DNA from: Prevotellaceae bacterium UBA1746
GTDB lineage: Bacteria > Bacteroidota > Bacteroidia > Bacteroidales > Bacteroidaceae
Direction: 5' to 3'
Length of the DNA stretch: 64,000 nucleotides
NCBI GenBank assembly: GCA_002314875.1
Contig: DCHS01000010.1
Coordinates: 7,842 to 71,841, forward strand
A program made the translations under genes and the position numbers. The notes beneath the pieces are model-generated. The model was not told the DNA's origin, did no database searches, and worked only from the letters and a program-made list of their open reading frames with translations. Below, one piece after another: positions 16,256-25,086 of the stretch (the stretch's first letter is position 1; each line of letters opens with the position of its first letter).

Positions 16256-16282
16256 CGTTTGCACGGCCACTGTGCGTCAAAC
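16256..16282 (-). terminator. Possible hairpin after the HD hydrolase gene
   Basis: CGTTTGCAC and GTGC-GT-CAAACG can pair with a two-base bulge, just past the end of the minus-strand gene that stops at 16296. There is no good T run, so this is weak. Confidence 0.35.
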
Positions 16283-16295
16283 GTCGGTTTGGCGT

Positions 16296-16934
16296 TTACA
16301 TCACCGTTGTCTCTTCAAACCAATGGCTGGAAGACATATCTGCCAGCTGCAACAAAACCACGAGCGGGGATTTATCACAGGCGCTATAGAAGGTGAAGCG
16401 GTTGGAAGAACCACTCTCACCGATATCATACATTCCCATGTGCCAGCGAATAGCCAGCAGTTCCTCACGCGTGAGTTTCAAGAAGAAGTTAATGACATAG
16501 CAAGACTTCTCACCATGACCAAAGGGAAACTCATCGTTCACTTCATAGCCAATATAGCTGACCCATCGGTTGTTCTCGTCTTTCTTCCACTTCTCCGTCT
16601 GCTTGTAAAGACCACATTTGCAGAGGTCATGGAAAAGCGCTGCAATAGCAATGCTCTCTACCTTTAAAGGCTCAGGAAAAATGGATTCGCCAGCGTTCTG
16701 CTTGGGAAGGAGTATGTGCTCATTAATCTTCATTGCCGTCTCAAAGACATTGAGGCAGTGCTTGCAGAGACCGCCAGGAGTATTGAGATGAAACTTCGTG
16801 CTGGAAGGAGCGGTAAAGAAGTCCGTCTTATTCTCGAGATAGTCGAGCAGTTCGTCAATGCCCTTACGCAGAATGTACTGGTGGCAATAGTCCAGATACT
16901 TTTGCTTATTCTCTTGAATTTCTATATCCATCAT
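16296..16934 (-). CDS. HD-domain hydrolase
   Basis: 212 residues, cytoplasmic. The HD motif is in AIAALFHDLCKCG, with an upstream histidine in LCKHCLNVFETA and downstream RWHMGMYD, the usual spread of metal ligands for an HD phosphohydrolase. Specific substrate unknown; relatives act on nucleotides or nucleotide signals. Two adjacent ATG codons could serve as start. It follows ispE by 67 nt on the same strand. Confidence 0.82.
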   Translation of the reverse strand: MMDIEIQENKQKYLDYCHQYILRKGIDELLDYLENKTDFFTAPSSTKFHLNTPGGLCKHCLNVFETAMKINEHILLPKQNAGESIFPEPLKVESIAIAALFHDLCKCGLYKQTEKWKKDENNRWVSYIGYEVNDEFPFGHGEKSCYVINFFLKLTREELLAIRWHMGMYDIGESGSSNRFTFYSACDKSPLVVLLQLADMSSSHWFEETTVM

Positions 16935-17001
16935 AGTGATTATGAATTAAAAACTACCAGAGTCCTGCGACTTCGGTACAAGTTATTGGCGTTTTCTTTT
17001 A

Positions 17002-17850
17002 CTAACGATTTGCTTCATCGATAATACGAAGGCGCTCTTCGTAAACGAAGCAGTCAGAGAAGACTTCTGAAGCCTCCGGCTGACGCGTATGGAAAAGACC
17101 GAAGACACTGGAACCACTACCCGTCATCGATGCATAGGTCGCACCCATGTCATAGAGCGTGGACTTGATAGCGGCGATTTCGGGATGGTGAGCAAAGACA
17201 CTCTTTTCAAAGTCGTTTACAACGATATCACGCCATTCTTCTACGGGATGGCTGAGCGCTTCCAAAAGACTGTGTTCCGGCCTCATGGGAGTAATCATGG
17301 AGAAAGCCTCACGCGTAGAAACATGTATATCGGGCTTGACGAGGACAAGGTTCCAGCCTGCGAGGGTGAAATTGATCGGCATCAACTGATCACCGATTCC
17401 CGTAGCAAAAGCAGGAACAGCCTTATTGAAGAAGGCACAGTCTGCACCGAGACGGCTCAGACGGAACTCCATATCTTCATCGTCCATGCCCAGATCATAT
17501 TGCTCGTTCAGCAGACGCATCATGAAAGCAGCATCACTGCTACCACCACCAAGGCCAGCACCAGAGGGAATACGTTTGTGGAGCCAGATTTCAACGGGAG
17601 GAATCTGGGGATAAGTCTCGCGAAGTTGATTGAGAACGCGAATTACGAGGTTATTTTCAGGTTCGCCTTCAATGCGGATTCCAGTTTCATGAAGCAGGTA
17701 GGGTTCGACTGCCTTGGGAGCATCGATTACCTCAAGATTATCATGGAGAGGAATTGGATAGAAGACGGTCTCTAAATTATGATAGCCGTCAGGACGACGC
17801 TCTACCACATTGAGACCCAAGTTTATCTTGCAGCAGGGAAATACGACCAC
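17002..17850 (-). CDS. ispE: 4-diphosphocytidyl-2-C-methyl-D-erythritol kinase IspE
   Basis: 282 residues of the GHMP kinase family. It starts MVVFPCCKINLGLNVVERRPDGYH, with the IspE substrate motif KINLGL...RPDGYHN, and has the ATP-binding loop PSGAGLGGGSSDAAF near residues 90-105. The C-terminal MTGSGSSVFGLF is GHMP motif 3. It phosphorylates CDP-ME in the MEP route to isoprenoids. It lies between a GH13 gene and an HD hydrolase gene, all on the minus strand. Confidence 0.96.
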   Translation of the reverse strand: MVVFPCCKINLGLNVVERRPDGYHNLETVFYPIPLHDNLEVIDAPKAVEPYLLHETGIRIEGEPENNLVIRVLNQLRETYPQIPPVEIWLHKRIPSGAGLGGGSSDAAFMMRLLNEQYDLGMDDEDMEFRLSRLGADCAFFNKAVPAFATGIGDQLMPINFTLAGWNLVLVKPDIHVSTREAFSMITPMRPEHSLLEALSHPVEEWRDIVVNDFEKSVFAHHPEIAAIKSTLYDMGATYASMTGSGSSVFGLFHTRQPEASEVFSDCFVYEERLRIIDEANR

Positions 17851-17933
17851 GGTATATTTATGATTGAAAAGGTTTACGGCGGGGGAAGCATACTCCGCCT
17901 TTATTATTACTGTTTATAGTTTTCTTTTGCATG

Positions 17934-19637
17934 TTACCCCTTGATGCTCAACGCAACAGCACCGTTTGCGGGAACACTGACGCCAGCGAAGCCGTCAGGA
18001 TGGAGGGTTAGTTGATGCTTGTTTCCAGAAAGAAGATCAACGGCCTTCTGACTGCCTTCCTTGATGGAAAGATATTCGAATGCATGAGCAGGAATCTTCA
18101 CGCCCATATCAGCCTCTTTGTCGCTGAAGTTGCAGACAACGAGAACGAACTGATCTTCTGAACGGCGCAGGAACGCATAATGATGATCGGGATTGAAACC
18201 CTGATGATTGTCGTAATTGACATACATCACATCGTAGAAGAGTCCGGAAGCAAATGCCGTCTCGGATTCACGGAGCGTCAGAACACGGTGATAGTAGTCA
18301 TACAAAGCCTGTTCCTTCTCTGTGAGAGGCAATGGATTCTTCTTGCGACTCTTGGCAGCAGGAAGTGCATGGAGTTTGCGAAGCGTCTCAGGAGACCAAT
18401 AATCGAAGATTGTAGTACGGCCATCAAGACCAGAGAAGCCTTCAGCATCAGCAGCTGGTTCTCCAATTTCCTGACCGGCATAGATCATCAATGGATTGTT
18501 GCCCATAAATGCCTCACAGACCAAAGCCGGAAGTGCCTTGAAAGCATCACCACAGAATTCGGGAGAGGCAATGCGCTGTTCGTCATGGTTCTCCAGGAAG
18601 TAAAGCATATGCTCACGGATATCATCAACGCTCTGCCACTGGCTTGTAATGGAGCCTGCGGGCTGACGGCGGTTGATGACTGCACGGAGGGTGTCATAGA
18701 GGCCTACTTTGTCATAGAGATAATCGAAACCGCCACGATGGATGTAATTACGATATTCAGCGGGATTATAGACCTCAGCGATGAACTCCACCTTGGGATA
18801 CTTCTTACGAACTTCTTTCAAAGCCCATTGCCAAAATTCCACGGGTACCATTTCCGCCATGTCACAGCGGAAAGCATCGACGCCCTTCTTACACCAGAAA
18901 AGAAGGATGTCACGCATCTTCTTCCAGGTAGAGGGAATGGGATCAAAGTGGGTACTGCGACCGCCAGCATCACAATAGTCAACGCCATAGTTCAACTTGA
19001 CGGTTTCGTACCAGTCATTGCGAGAAGGCCAGGCATTGAAAACATCGTTTCCAGATGCTTTTGCAGGCTGTTCGAGATAGGGATATTCGTCAGCCTCACG
19101 ACGACCAGCGAATTCTGTGTTCAGAGGTTCTCCCCAACAATAATAGAAATTATTATCAGTGGAAAAATGCAAAGAAGTATCATCGGTAGCACCGAGATCC
19201 TTGACACCTCTGGGGCAGTTGTCAGAATGATATTCACGAGCCACATGATTTGGAACGAAATCCAACACCAATTTGAGGCCAGCCTTATGCGTCCGCTTGA
19301 CGAGTTCTTCAAACTCATGCATGCGGTTGGGAACATCTTCTGCAAGGTCAGGGTCGATGTCGTAGTAATCCTTAATAGCATAAGGACTACCCGCCATGCC
19401 CTTGACAACAGCGGGATGATTTTTGGCGATGCCGTAGGCAGAATAGTCCGTGCAGGTAGCATGTTCGATGAGACCGGTGTACCAGATATGGCTGTAGCCA
19501 TCACCTTTGATGCGTTTTAAGACAGCATCGGTAAAACCGTTCATCTTTGCACAGCCGTTCTGCTCGAGCGTTCCACCAGGCGTATTATTTGTACAAGGAT
19601 TACCGTAGAGACGGGTAAAGACTTGATAAATCGTCAT
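17934..19637 (-). CDS. Cytoplasmic GH13 alpha-amylase-family glycosidase
   Basis: 567 residues with no signal peptide, so intracellular. The (beta/alpha)8 barrel shows the GH13 signatures: DFVPNH (region I), GVDAFRCDMAE with the nucleophile Asp (region II), FIAEVYNP with the acid Glu (region III) and FLENHDEQR (region IV). A beta-rich C-terminal domain begins near residue 475. It probably trims maltodextrin or glycogen-derived oligosaccharides. It begins 17 nt after the fabD stop, so it is likely co-transcribed with an essential lipid gene, which is unusual for a glycan enzyme. Confidence 0.9.
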   Translation of the reverse strand: MTIYQVFTRLYGNPCTNNTPGGTLEQNGCAKMNGFTDAVLKRIKGDGYSHIWYTGLIEHATCTDYSAYGIAKNHPAVVKGMAGSPYAIKDYYDIDPDLAEDVPNRMHEFEELVKRTHKAGLKLVLDFVPNHVAREYHSDNCPRGVKDLGATDDTSLHFSTDNNFYYCWGEPLNTEFAGRREADEYPYLEQPAKASGNDVFNAWPSRNDWYETVKLNYGVDYCDAGGRSTHFDPIPSTWKKMRDILLFWCKKGVDAFRCDMAEMVPVEFWQWALKEVRKKYPKVEFIAEVYNPAEYRNYIHRGGFDYLYDKVGLYDTLRAVINRRQPAGSITSQWQSVDDIREHMLYFLENHDEQRIASPEFCGDAFKALPALVCEAFMGNNPLMIYAGQEIGEPAADAEGFSGLDGRTTIFDYWSPETLRKLHALPAAKSRKKNPLPLTEKEQALYDYYHRVLTLRESETAFASGLFYDVMYVNYDNHQGFNPDHHYAFLRRSEDQFVLVVCNFSDKEADMGVKIPAHAFEYLSIKEGSQKAVDLLSGNKHQLTLHPDGFAGVSVPANGAVALSIKG

Positions 19638-19654
19638 ACTGATAGGCCTGTCGT

Positions 19655-20557
19655 TTAGAGTGCTACACCAGCAACGGTAACGTCAGCATTACCACGGGAA
19701 ATCTTGGCAATCATTCCCTGAAGAGCCTTACCAGGACCACATTCGATGAATTCAGTACCTCCAGCAGCAATCATAGCCTGAACTTCCTTCGTCCAGCAAA
19801 CGCTTGCGGTCAGCTGTGCAATGAGGTTAGCTTTGATTTCTTCGGGATCGGTATGAACAGCACCGTCAACATTCTGATACACGGGGCACTTGGGAGCATG
19901 GAATTCGGTAGCAGCAATAGCAGCTTCGAGTTCATCCTTTGCAGGCTGCATGAGAGGGCTGTGGAAAGCACCGCCAACAGGGAGAACGAGGGCACGCTTT
20001 GCACCAGCCTCCTTGAGGAGTTCACAAGCCTTTTCAATACCTTCACGTTCGCCGGAGATTACCAGCTGGCCAGGGCAGTTGTAGTTTGCACATACAACAA
20101 CCTTACCGAATTCTTCACGAACCTGAGCACAGATAGCTTCGATTGCCTCATCATCAAGACCGATGATAGCAGCCATTGTTCCTGGCTGAGCCTCACAAGC
20201 CTTCTGCATAGCCATAGCACGAGCATGAACAAGCTTGAGAGCGTCTTCAAAAGCGATGCAACCAACAGCAGCAAGAGCAGAGAATTCGCCAAGACTGTGA
20301 CCACCTACCATTTCAGGCTTGAAATCGTCACCGAGACATACAGCGCTGATCACACTGTGAAGGAAAACAGCGGGCTGAGTTACACGGGTCTGCTTGAGTT
20401 CCTCGTCGGTACCAGCAAACATGATGTCGGTAATACGGAAACCAAGGATTTCATTTGCCTTTTCAAAAAGGTCTTTTGCAACAGGATGATTTTCATAAAG
20501 GTCCTTGCCCATTCCTACGAACTGAGCTCCCTGACCAGGGAAAACATATGCTTTCAT
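19655..20557 (-). CDS. fabD: Malonyl-CoA:ACP transacylase FabD
   Basis: 300 residues. It opens with YVFPGQGAQFVGMGKDL, has the catalytic GHSLGEFSAL (Ser88) and GAFHSPLM (His199), and ends with GPGKALQGMI. It loads malonyl groups on acyl carrier protein for fatty acid synthesis. It lies 27 nt after the M6 protease gene and 17 nt before the GH13 gene on the minus strand. Confidence 0.97.
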   Translation of the reverse strand: MKAYVFPGQGAQFVGMGKDLYENHPVAKDLFEKANEILGFRITDIMFAGTDEELKQTRVTQPAVFLHSVISAVCLGDDFKPEMVGGHSLGEFSALAAVGCIAFEDALKLVHARAMAMQKACEAQPGTMAAIIGLDDEAIEAICAQVREEFGKVVVCANYNCPGQLVISGEREGIEKACELLKEAGAKRALVLPVGGAFHSPLMQPAKDELEAAIAATEFHAPKCPVYQNVDGAVHTDPEEIKANLIAQLTASVCWTKEVQAMIAAGGTEFIECGPGKALQGMIAKISRGNADVTVAGVAL

Positions 20558-20584
20558 TAATGCTTTTTTATTTTGATTTATATT

Positions 20585-22276
20585 TTATTTTACAAAGAAT
20601 TTCTTTCCATTGAGAATATAGAGGCCTTTGGCAGTATTTCCACTGCAGAGTCGACGGCCCTGCAAATCGTAAGCCATCTGGGAGCCTGCTATTGTTTTTG
20701 TTTCCTGAATACCCGTCAGATTTGAGAAGGCGAATGATACCGTTCCATTATCGTCAACAGCAATGCTATGAAGCAAATCGCTGAAACCTCCGTCGGTAAA
20801 GTTAGCAATGGTATTATCAAACTGAGTGACATCAGCATATCCAGGGAAAACATCTCCGGTAAAGGTATAACGCTTACCGTTTTCGTCCTTACTGTTAATC
20901 ACTTTGTTTTCCTGCCATTCACCGTCAGCTGGTATGACACGGACGCGCATATTGCTGGCATCGTTGTTCACACGATTACTGTTCCATGAAGAAGAATTGT
21001 AATTGACATGCCATATCAGCATGCCTTTTCCGAGATAATTCTCAGCATAGAACTTTCCACTCTTACGGCTTTCGAGGATAAAGCATTCCTTATCATTTAA
21101 AAGATTAACCAGACGATAAGCAAGCGGACCGTCAGCAACGAAATCATCGAGGGTTTCGTTCGTATTCATCGCTTGAAGGCTATAATTGCCGTATTCCGTC
21201 AAATCCTTGACATCAAGCCAGCCTAACATAGAACGCTCGTAGGCGCTGTAACCCATGGGACGATAGCCGTTGTACATGAACTGATAGTCCATTACATCCC
21301 AATAGCCGGGAGTCTTGGCAGTGCCATTGGAACTGCCATCAACATCGTACATATCAGGAAGGCCCAGCGCATGGCCAAATTCGTGGCAGAAGGTACCGAT
21401 ACCCGTCATGACCTCATTTGTCACCGTGGATTCGGCGTCAAAATCACGGAGGGTTTCATTACAGATAATATAGGAGGAAAAAGTTGTATTTCCTGCATTT
21501 ATAGTGTATTCTGTGTAATGCGCCCAAACATAGTCATCGCAATCCTTTCCGAAGTCTTCCTGCTCACCAGGACCGGCGTGGATAATACTGACAATCGGTG
21601 ACTTGCCGTCTGTCGCATATTTCGAAAAATCAACGCCCTGCTCCATTGCCAGTTTTACAGCCTCACGAACGAGTTCTTTAACATTGGCATCATTGGCAGA
21701 ACCACTATGGTCGCCATAATAATGGTGGTCGTTTGGCATCGTAACCTTGGCAACCACATCGAAAGTGGGTGAGAACGCACCAAAACTGTTATAGCGGAAA
21801 TAGTCAGCGACACTGCTGTTACTCAACTGCTCTTCATTATACCCTTTTTCATTCAGGAAACGGGATACCTTTTCCTGGGTATCAGCTTCAAGGAAGTCAA
21901 GATCGGAATAGGCAACCATAATAACAGGAATAACGGGAGCGCCAATGCTGTTGACGATTCCGTTACCACTCTGACCATATTTTCCCATACCATTCTCCGT
22001 CGATGCATTCATCGCGCGATGTGGTCTGAACTGCTGGGTATTGGTCGCCCAATCTTCCTCAGATAAAGGAATTAAAGTCTTATCATTTCCCTGACGCACA
22101 TAACGGGTACCGTCAGCAGCCTCCCACCAGGAAAACTGGGCATTACCGCATTTCTTAACTTCTATGGTAGTGCCGTCACTTTTCTGTAGGTTGATCGTTC
22201 GGCGCAGTGGCCCAGATGCCATCATTGTCTGAACTACAAGAAGCATCGTCGCTGTTGTCAGAATATTTTTAATCAT
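20585..22276 (-). CDS. Secreted M6 family metalloprotease
   Basis: 563 residues. The signal peptide is MIKNILTTATMLLVVQTMMA. A propeptide-like region follows (TTIEVKKCGNAQFSWWEAADG). The zinc site is HEFGHALGLPD (His298, Glu299, His302, with Asp downstream), the immune inhibitor A-type M6 signature. A beta-sandwich region (about 400-515) precedes the tail. The C-terminus YDLQGRRLCSGNTAKGLYIL plus NGKKFFVK is the short surface-sorting-like tail of Bacteroidales secreted proteins. It begins 4 nt after the membrane protein gene stops, so the two are co-transcribed and perhaps translationally coupled. Confidence 0.92.
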   Translation of the reverse strand: MIKNILTTATMLLVVQTMMASGPLRRTINLQKSDGTTIEVKKCGNAQFSWWEAADGTRYVRQGNDKTLIPLSEEDWATNTQQFRPHRAMNASTENGMGKYGQSGNGIVNSIGAPVIPVIMVAYSDLDFLEADTQEKVSRFLNEKGYNEEQLSNSSVADYFRYNSFGAFSPTFDVVAKVTMPNDHHYYGDHSGSANDANVKELVREAVKLAMEQGVDFSKYATDGKSPIVSIIHAGPGEQEDFGKDCDDYVWAHYTEYTINAGNTTFSSYIICNETLRDFDAESTVTNEVMTGIGTFCHEFGHALGLPDMYDVDGSSNGTAKTPGYWDVMDYQFMYNGYRPMGYSAYERSMLGWLDVKDLTEYGNYSLQAMNTNETLDDFVADGPLAYRLVNLLNDKECFILESRKSGKFYAENYLGKGMLIWHVNYNSSSWNSNRVNNDASNMRVRVIPADGEWQENKVINSKDENGKRYTFTGDVFPGYADVTQFDNTIANFTDGGFSDLLHSIAVDDNGTVSFAFSNLTGIQETKTIAGSQMAYDLQGRRLCSGNTAKGLYILNGKKFFVK

Positions 22277-22280
22277 ATTA

Positions 22281-22994
22281 TTACGCTATCGTATTATCAA
22301 TATTATTTTCCGCGCTATTAACCTCTGCAACAACCGGATTCTCCGGATCTACCGAAACATCTGAAACCACCGGACCTACCGGAACATCTCGGAAACAAAG
22401 GCGGCAGAAGGTCATCGCGATTTCACAAAGCAAGGTTCCGAAGAAAGCGCAGATTACAAAACACCACATCACCCATGCCGGAGTTGGAACTTCATCGAGC
22501 ATCATTCCGCTGTACATTGCGGCAAGACCGCTGATGAAGAGGACGATGACAGGAAGGAAGCCAACCAAAGCTGCTGCAATCATGATGAGGACGGTCTCCA
22601 TCGTCAGCACGCGGCGGCGGCGACCAGTTAAGTCACGTTTTTCATAACCGCTGATGAGTCGGGATTCGCCTGATTTCAATTTTCGTTCATAACCTACGAC
22701 AGCACGCATCTTCTTATGTGCCCAAACAGAAGTGATTCCTGTTGCAATCAAGCCAACGAGCAGAATGATTATCGTCACTACGCCAATACCTACAATGGCT
22801 CTGATTACTTCCCAACTGAGATTTTCTTTTCCAAGAAGCCAAAGCGGGAGAAGCGTCTCGCGGCTAAGGCAATAAATGCCGTAGAGCAAAATCGCAGCGG
22901 CAAAAGCAAGAGCAAGGTAGGGCTTCCACAGCACCTTCGTCCATGCCTTGTAATGCTTTGTGCAAGCTTTTAGCGTGAGTTTTATATCTTTCAT
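22281..22994 (-). CDS. Four-helix membrane protein of unknown function with a 9-bp-repeat tail
   Basis: 237 residues from MKDIKLTLKACTKH. The open frame extends 17 codons upstream, but that stretch (SYFLYSPIPPYPFG) has no coding character and the chosen ATG gives a normal amphipathic N-terminus. Four hydrophobic segments lie near 27-46, 62-88, 133-160 and 175-197. A basic loop (KRDLTGRRRRVL) follows the second. The last 45 residues are a Pro/Val/Glu tail coded by a 9-bp repeat. It overlaps nothing but abuts the M6 protease gene (4 nt), suggesting a partner role. Family not recognised. Confidence 0.7.
   Translation of the reverse strand: MKDIKLTLKACTKHYKAWTKVLWKPYLALAFAAAILLYGIYCLSRETLLPLWLLGKENLSWEVIRAIVGIGVVTIIILLVGLIATGITSVWAHKKMRAVVGYERKLKSGESRLISGYEKRDLTGRRRRVLTMETVLIMIAAALVGFLPVIVLFISGLAAMYSGMMLDEVPTPAWVMWCFVICAFFGTLLCEIAMTFCRLCFRDVPVGPVVSDVSVDPENPVVAEVNSAENNIDNTIA
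22335..22388 (-). repeat. 9-bp tandem repeat array coding a Pro/Val tail
   Basis: Six 9-mers on the plus strand: CCGGATTCT, CCGGATCTA, CCGAAACAT, CTGAAACCA, CCGGACCTA, CCGGAACAT. In the gene they encode three-residue steps (VGP, VVS, DVS, VDP, ENP). The CCGGA core matches the non-coding 9-bp array at 9759-9803. Confidence 0.75.
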
Positions 22995-23047
22995 CAATCC
23001 AAAGGGATAAGGGGGTATAGGGGAATATAAGAAATATGAGGGCAAAC

Positions 23048-23839
23048 CTATTTTCGCACGGGACGGACGGCGGAGCCATTGCAGCGGCTTCGATCGGTCT
23101 TGTTAAGACTTCCGTTATCGGCCTCAAGGATGTAGGAGTAGTCAGAATATGAATGGCTTAGGGAACGCGACCAATATCTACCGTAATTTCCCTCACCGTT
23201 GTGCGAATCATCCTCATAATCACCAGTTGCTGGCAAGAAGATGCACTTATCGGTGTAACCGGTCTTGGTGCCATAAACCATGCGGCCAAGGACACCGTTC
23301 ACCGCTGTCCAGACGGAGGTGGTATTGTCGGCATTTTCAAGTTCGGCAATCTGATCGTAACTTGGTGTCTGCCAATCATCGCCCCAGTTCACGGTTGCAG
23401 CATCATCAGCTGCCTCAAGTTCAGTCATTCCGTCGCCGATGAAAAAATCGTTGTTATACCAGCAGCCGCTCGTCATATCATCTGCGAACTGATATTTGGT
23501 GATGTACTTTGAACGAGATTCACCTTCCTTCATCCACTTGTATGTAGCCCAGGAATAACCTTTATTGATTTTAGGCTCAACTTCTCCCCAAGCAAAAAAG
23601 TCGCCATATTCTTCTGGCGCACCAGCACCAACATTGCAAGTTGCCCAAAGCGTACCGCTGGGAAGACCGAGGTCAACATAGTCGTGACTGGACGAAACAG
23701 AAGTTTGAGAAAAAGCGATTTGACTTACATTTTCATGCACAAAGGTCTGGCCATTCTGCAACTGCACGGTGATATTCATCTGCGCCGTTGCTGCAAGTCC
23801 GGTTGAAAACGCAGCGGCAAGAAACAATAACTTCTTCAT
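23048..23839 (-). CDS. Secreted FISUMP-type (formylglycine-enzyme-like fold) protein
   Basis: 263 residues with a signal peptide (MKKLLFLAAAFSTGLAATA-Q). After a short N-terminal strand region comes the widespread Bacteroides/Prevotella motif YVDLGLPSGTLWATCNVGA followed by EEYGDFFAWGE. The paralogous domain ends in GRYWSRSL...SAVRPVRK. This domain is common in surface proteins of Bacteroidales and Fibrobacter; its function is not known. It is the first gene of a long minus-strand run down to the HD hydrolase. Confidence 0.82.
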   Translation of the reverse strand: MKKLLFLAAAFSTGLAATAQMNITVQLQNGQTFVHENVSQIAFSQTSVSSSHDYVDLGLPSGTLWATCNVGAGAPEEYGDFFAWGEVEPKINKGYSWATYKWMKEGESRSKYITKYQFADDMTSGCWYNNDFFIGDGMTELEAADDAATVNWGDDWQTPSYDQIAELENADNTTSVWTAVNGVLGRMVYGTKTGYTDKCIFLPATGDYEDDSHNGEGNYGRYWSRSLSHSYSDYSYILEADNGSLNKTDRSRCNGSAVRPVRK

Positions 23840-23933
23840 GTTCTTTTACTATTTCATTATCCAATGCAAAGACAAAAACTATCTTTCATTTGAAAAAAAT
23901 CGGTATTACGGTGCAAAATTACAAAAAAATTAT

Positions 23934-23941
23934 TACTTTTG
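23934..23941 (+). promoter_or_regulatory. -7 box for the Gfo/Idh/MocA oxidoreductase gene
   Basis: TACTTTTG followed by C is a perfect TAnnTTTG box, 80 nt upstream of the start at 24022. A clear -33 element is not seen. The leader is AT-rich. Confidence 0.6.
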
Positions 23942-24021
23942 CGCTTTGAAAACACTAAAAATATTGAAAAGGCGCACTCGTTCCTTTGAAATATTAAATT
24001 TCAAGTCAGTAATTCCTAAAA

Positions 24022-25011
24022 ATGGAAAGTCCGAATATCATCAAATGGGGATTTATCGGTTGCGGCGAAGCAACAGAACGACGCACCCTCCCTGCATTTT
24101 CTCAATTGGATGACTCTGTCATCGTTGCTGTCATGAGCCGTAATATTGCTCGTGCAAAAGCCTTTGCTGTAAAGCACAATATCAAGCGCTGGTACAACGA
24201 TGCCCAGAACCTGGTAACCGACCCCGATGTGGATGCAGTGTACATTGCTACTCCACCCTCTACCCATGCCACTTATGCCGTAATGGCTTTACAAGCAGGC
24301 AAGGCTGTTTATGTCGAGAAACCGTTGGCAACTCATTATGATGACTGCCTGCGAATCAACCGTGTATCCGCGGTCCAGATGAAGCCTTGCTTCGTAGCCT
24401 ATTACCGCCGTTATCTCCCTTATTTCAAAAAGGTAAAGGAACTAATTGACAACGGTGCAATCGGAAGAGTATTGACTGCGCAGATCCGCTTTGCTGCAGC
24501 TCCCCGCGAACTGGATTATTCAAAGGCAAACCTTCCTTGGCGTCTTCAACCGGACATTGCTGGCGGTGGCTACTTCTACGACCTTGCTCCACATCAGCTG
24601 GACCTTCTCCAACAATTCTTCGGCCCTATCGTTGAGGCTGTTGGCTACACAGCAAATCGTGGTGGTCTTTACCAGACAGAAGACACAGTTGCTGCTACCA
24701 TGAAGTTCCAAAGTGGTATGCCGGCATCAGGAACCTGGTGTTTTGTGGCACACGAAAGTGCTCAGGAAGACCGCGTGCTGATTATCGGTGATAAAGGCCA
24801 GCTTTCTTTCTCTGTTTTCACCTACAATCCCATTCGTCTCCAGAACGAGAACGGAGAACAACATATTTCTGTAGAGAATCCGGAAAATGTCCAATATCCT
24901 CTTCTCCGCAACATTGTGGATCATCTACGTGGCCTCGACCTCTGTGAATGTGACTCTGTAAGTGCTACGCCTACAAACTGGGTCATTGATAAGATTCTCG
25001 GTAAAATATAA
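24022..25011 (+). CDS. Gfo/Idh/MocA-family oxidoreductase
   Basis: 329 residues, cytoplasmic. The Rossmann dinucleotide site is GFIGCGEATERRTLP (residues 10-24). The family motif VYVEKPLATHYDDC (about 96-109) contains the EKP lysine. The C-terminal alpha/beta domain has GGGYFYDLAPHQLDLL, with the histidine expected to act in catalysis. Such enzymes oxidise or reduce sugars or their derivatives with NAD(P); the substrate cannot be told here. It is a single-gene unit between its own promoter and terminator. Confidence 0.9.
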   Translation: MESPNIIKWGFIGCGEATERRTLPAFSQLDDSVIVAVMSRNIARAKAFAVKHNIKRWYNDAQNLVTDPDVDAVYIATPPSTHATYAVMALQAGKAVYVEKPLATHYDDCLRINRVSAVQMKPCFVAYYRRYLPYFKKVKELIDNGAIGRVLTAQIRFAAAPRELDYSKANLPWRLQPDIAGGGYFYDLAPHQLDLLQQFFGPIVEAVGYTANRGGLYQTEDTVAATMKFQSGMPASGTWCFVAHESAQEDRVLIIGDKGQLSFSVFTYNPIRLQNENGEQHISVENPENVQYPLLRNIVDHLRGLDLCECDSVSATPTNWVIDKILGKI

Positions 25012-25030
25012 ACAATACATATTCACAAAC

Positions 25031-25068
25031 AAAAGCGTCACTCCTGGCTACGGAATGACGCTTTTTCA
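25031..25068. terminator. Bidirectional terminator between the oxidoreductase gene and cydB
   Basis: A 10-bp stem (25031-25040 with 25056-25065), A-rich on the left and T-rich on the right, lies between two convergent genes. It can end both. Confidence 0.85.
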
Positions 25069-25086
25069 TGTATTAATCAGCCAGAT

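Noticed and set aside
18180..19520. A 446-codon plus-strand frame opposite the cytoplasmic GH13 gene
   Set aside because: All GH13 signatures are on the minus strand; the opposite frame is a shadow.
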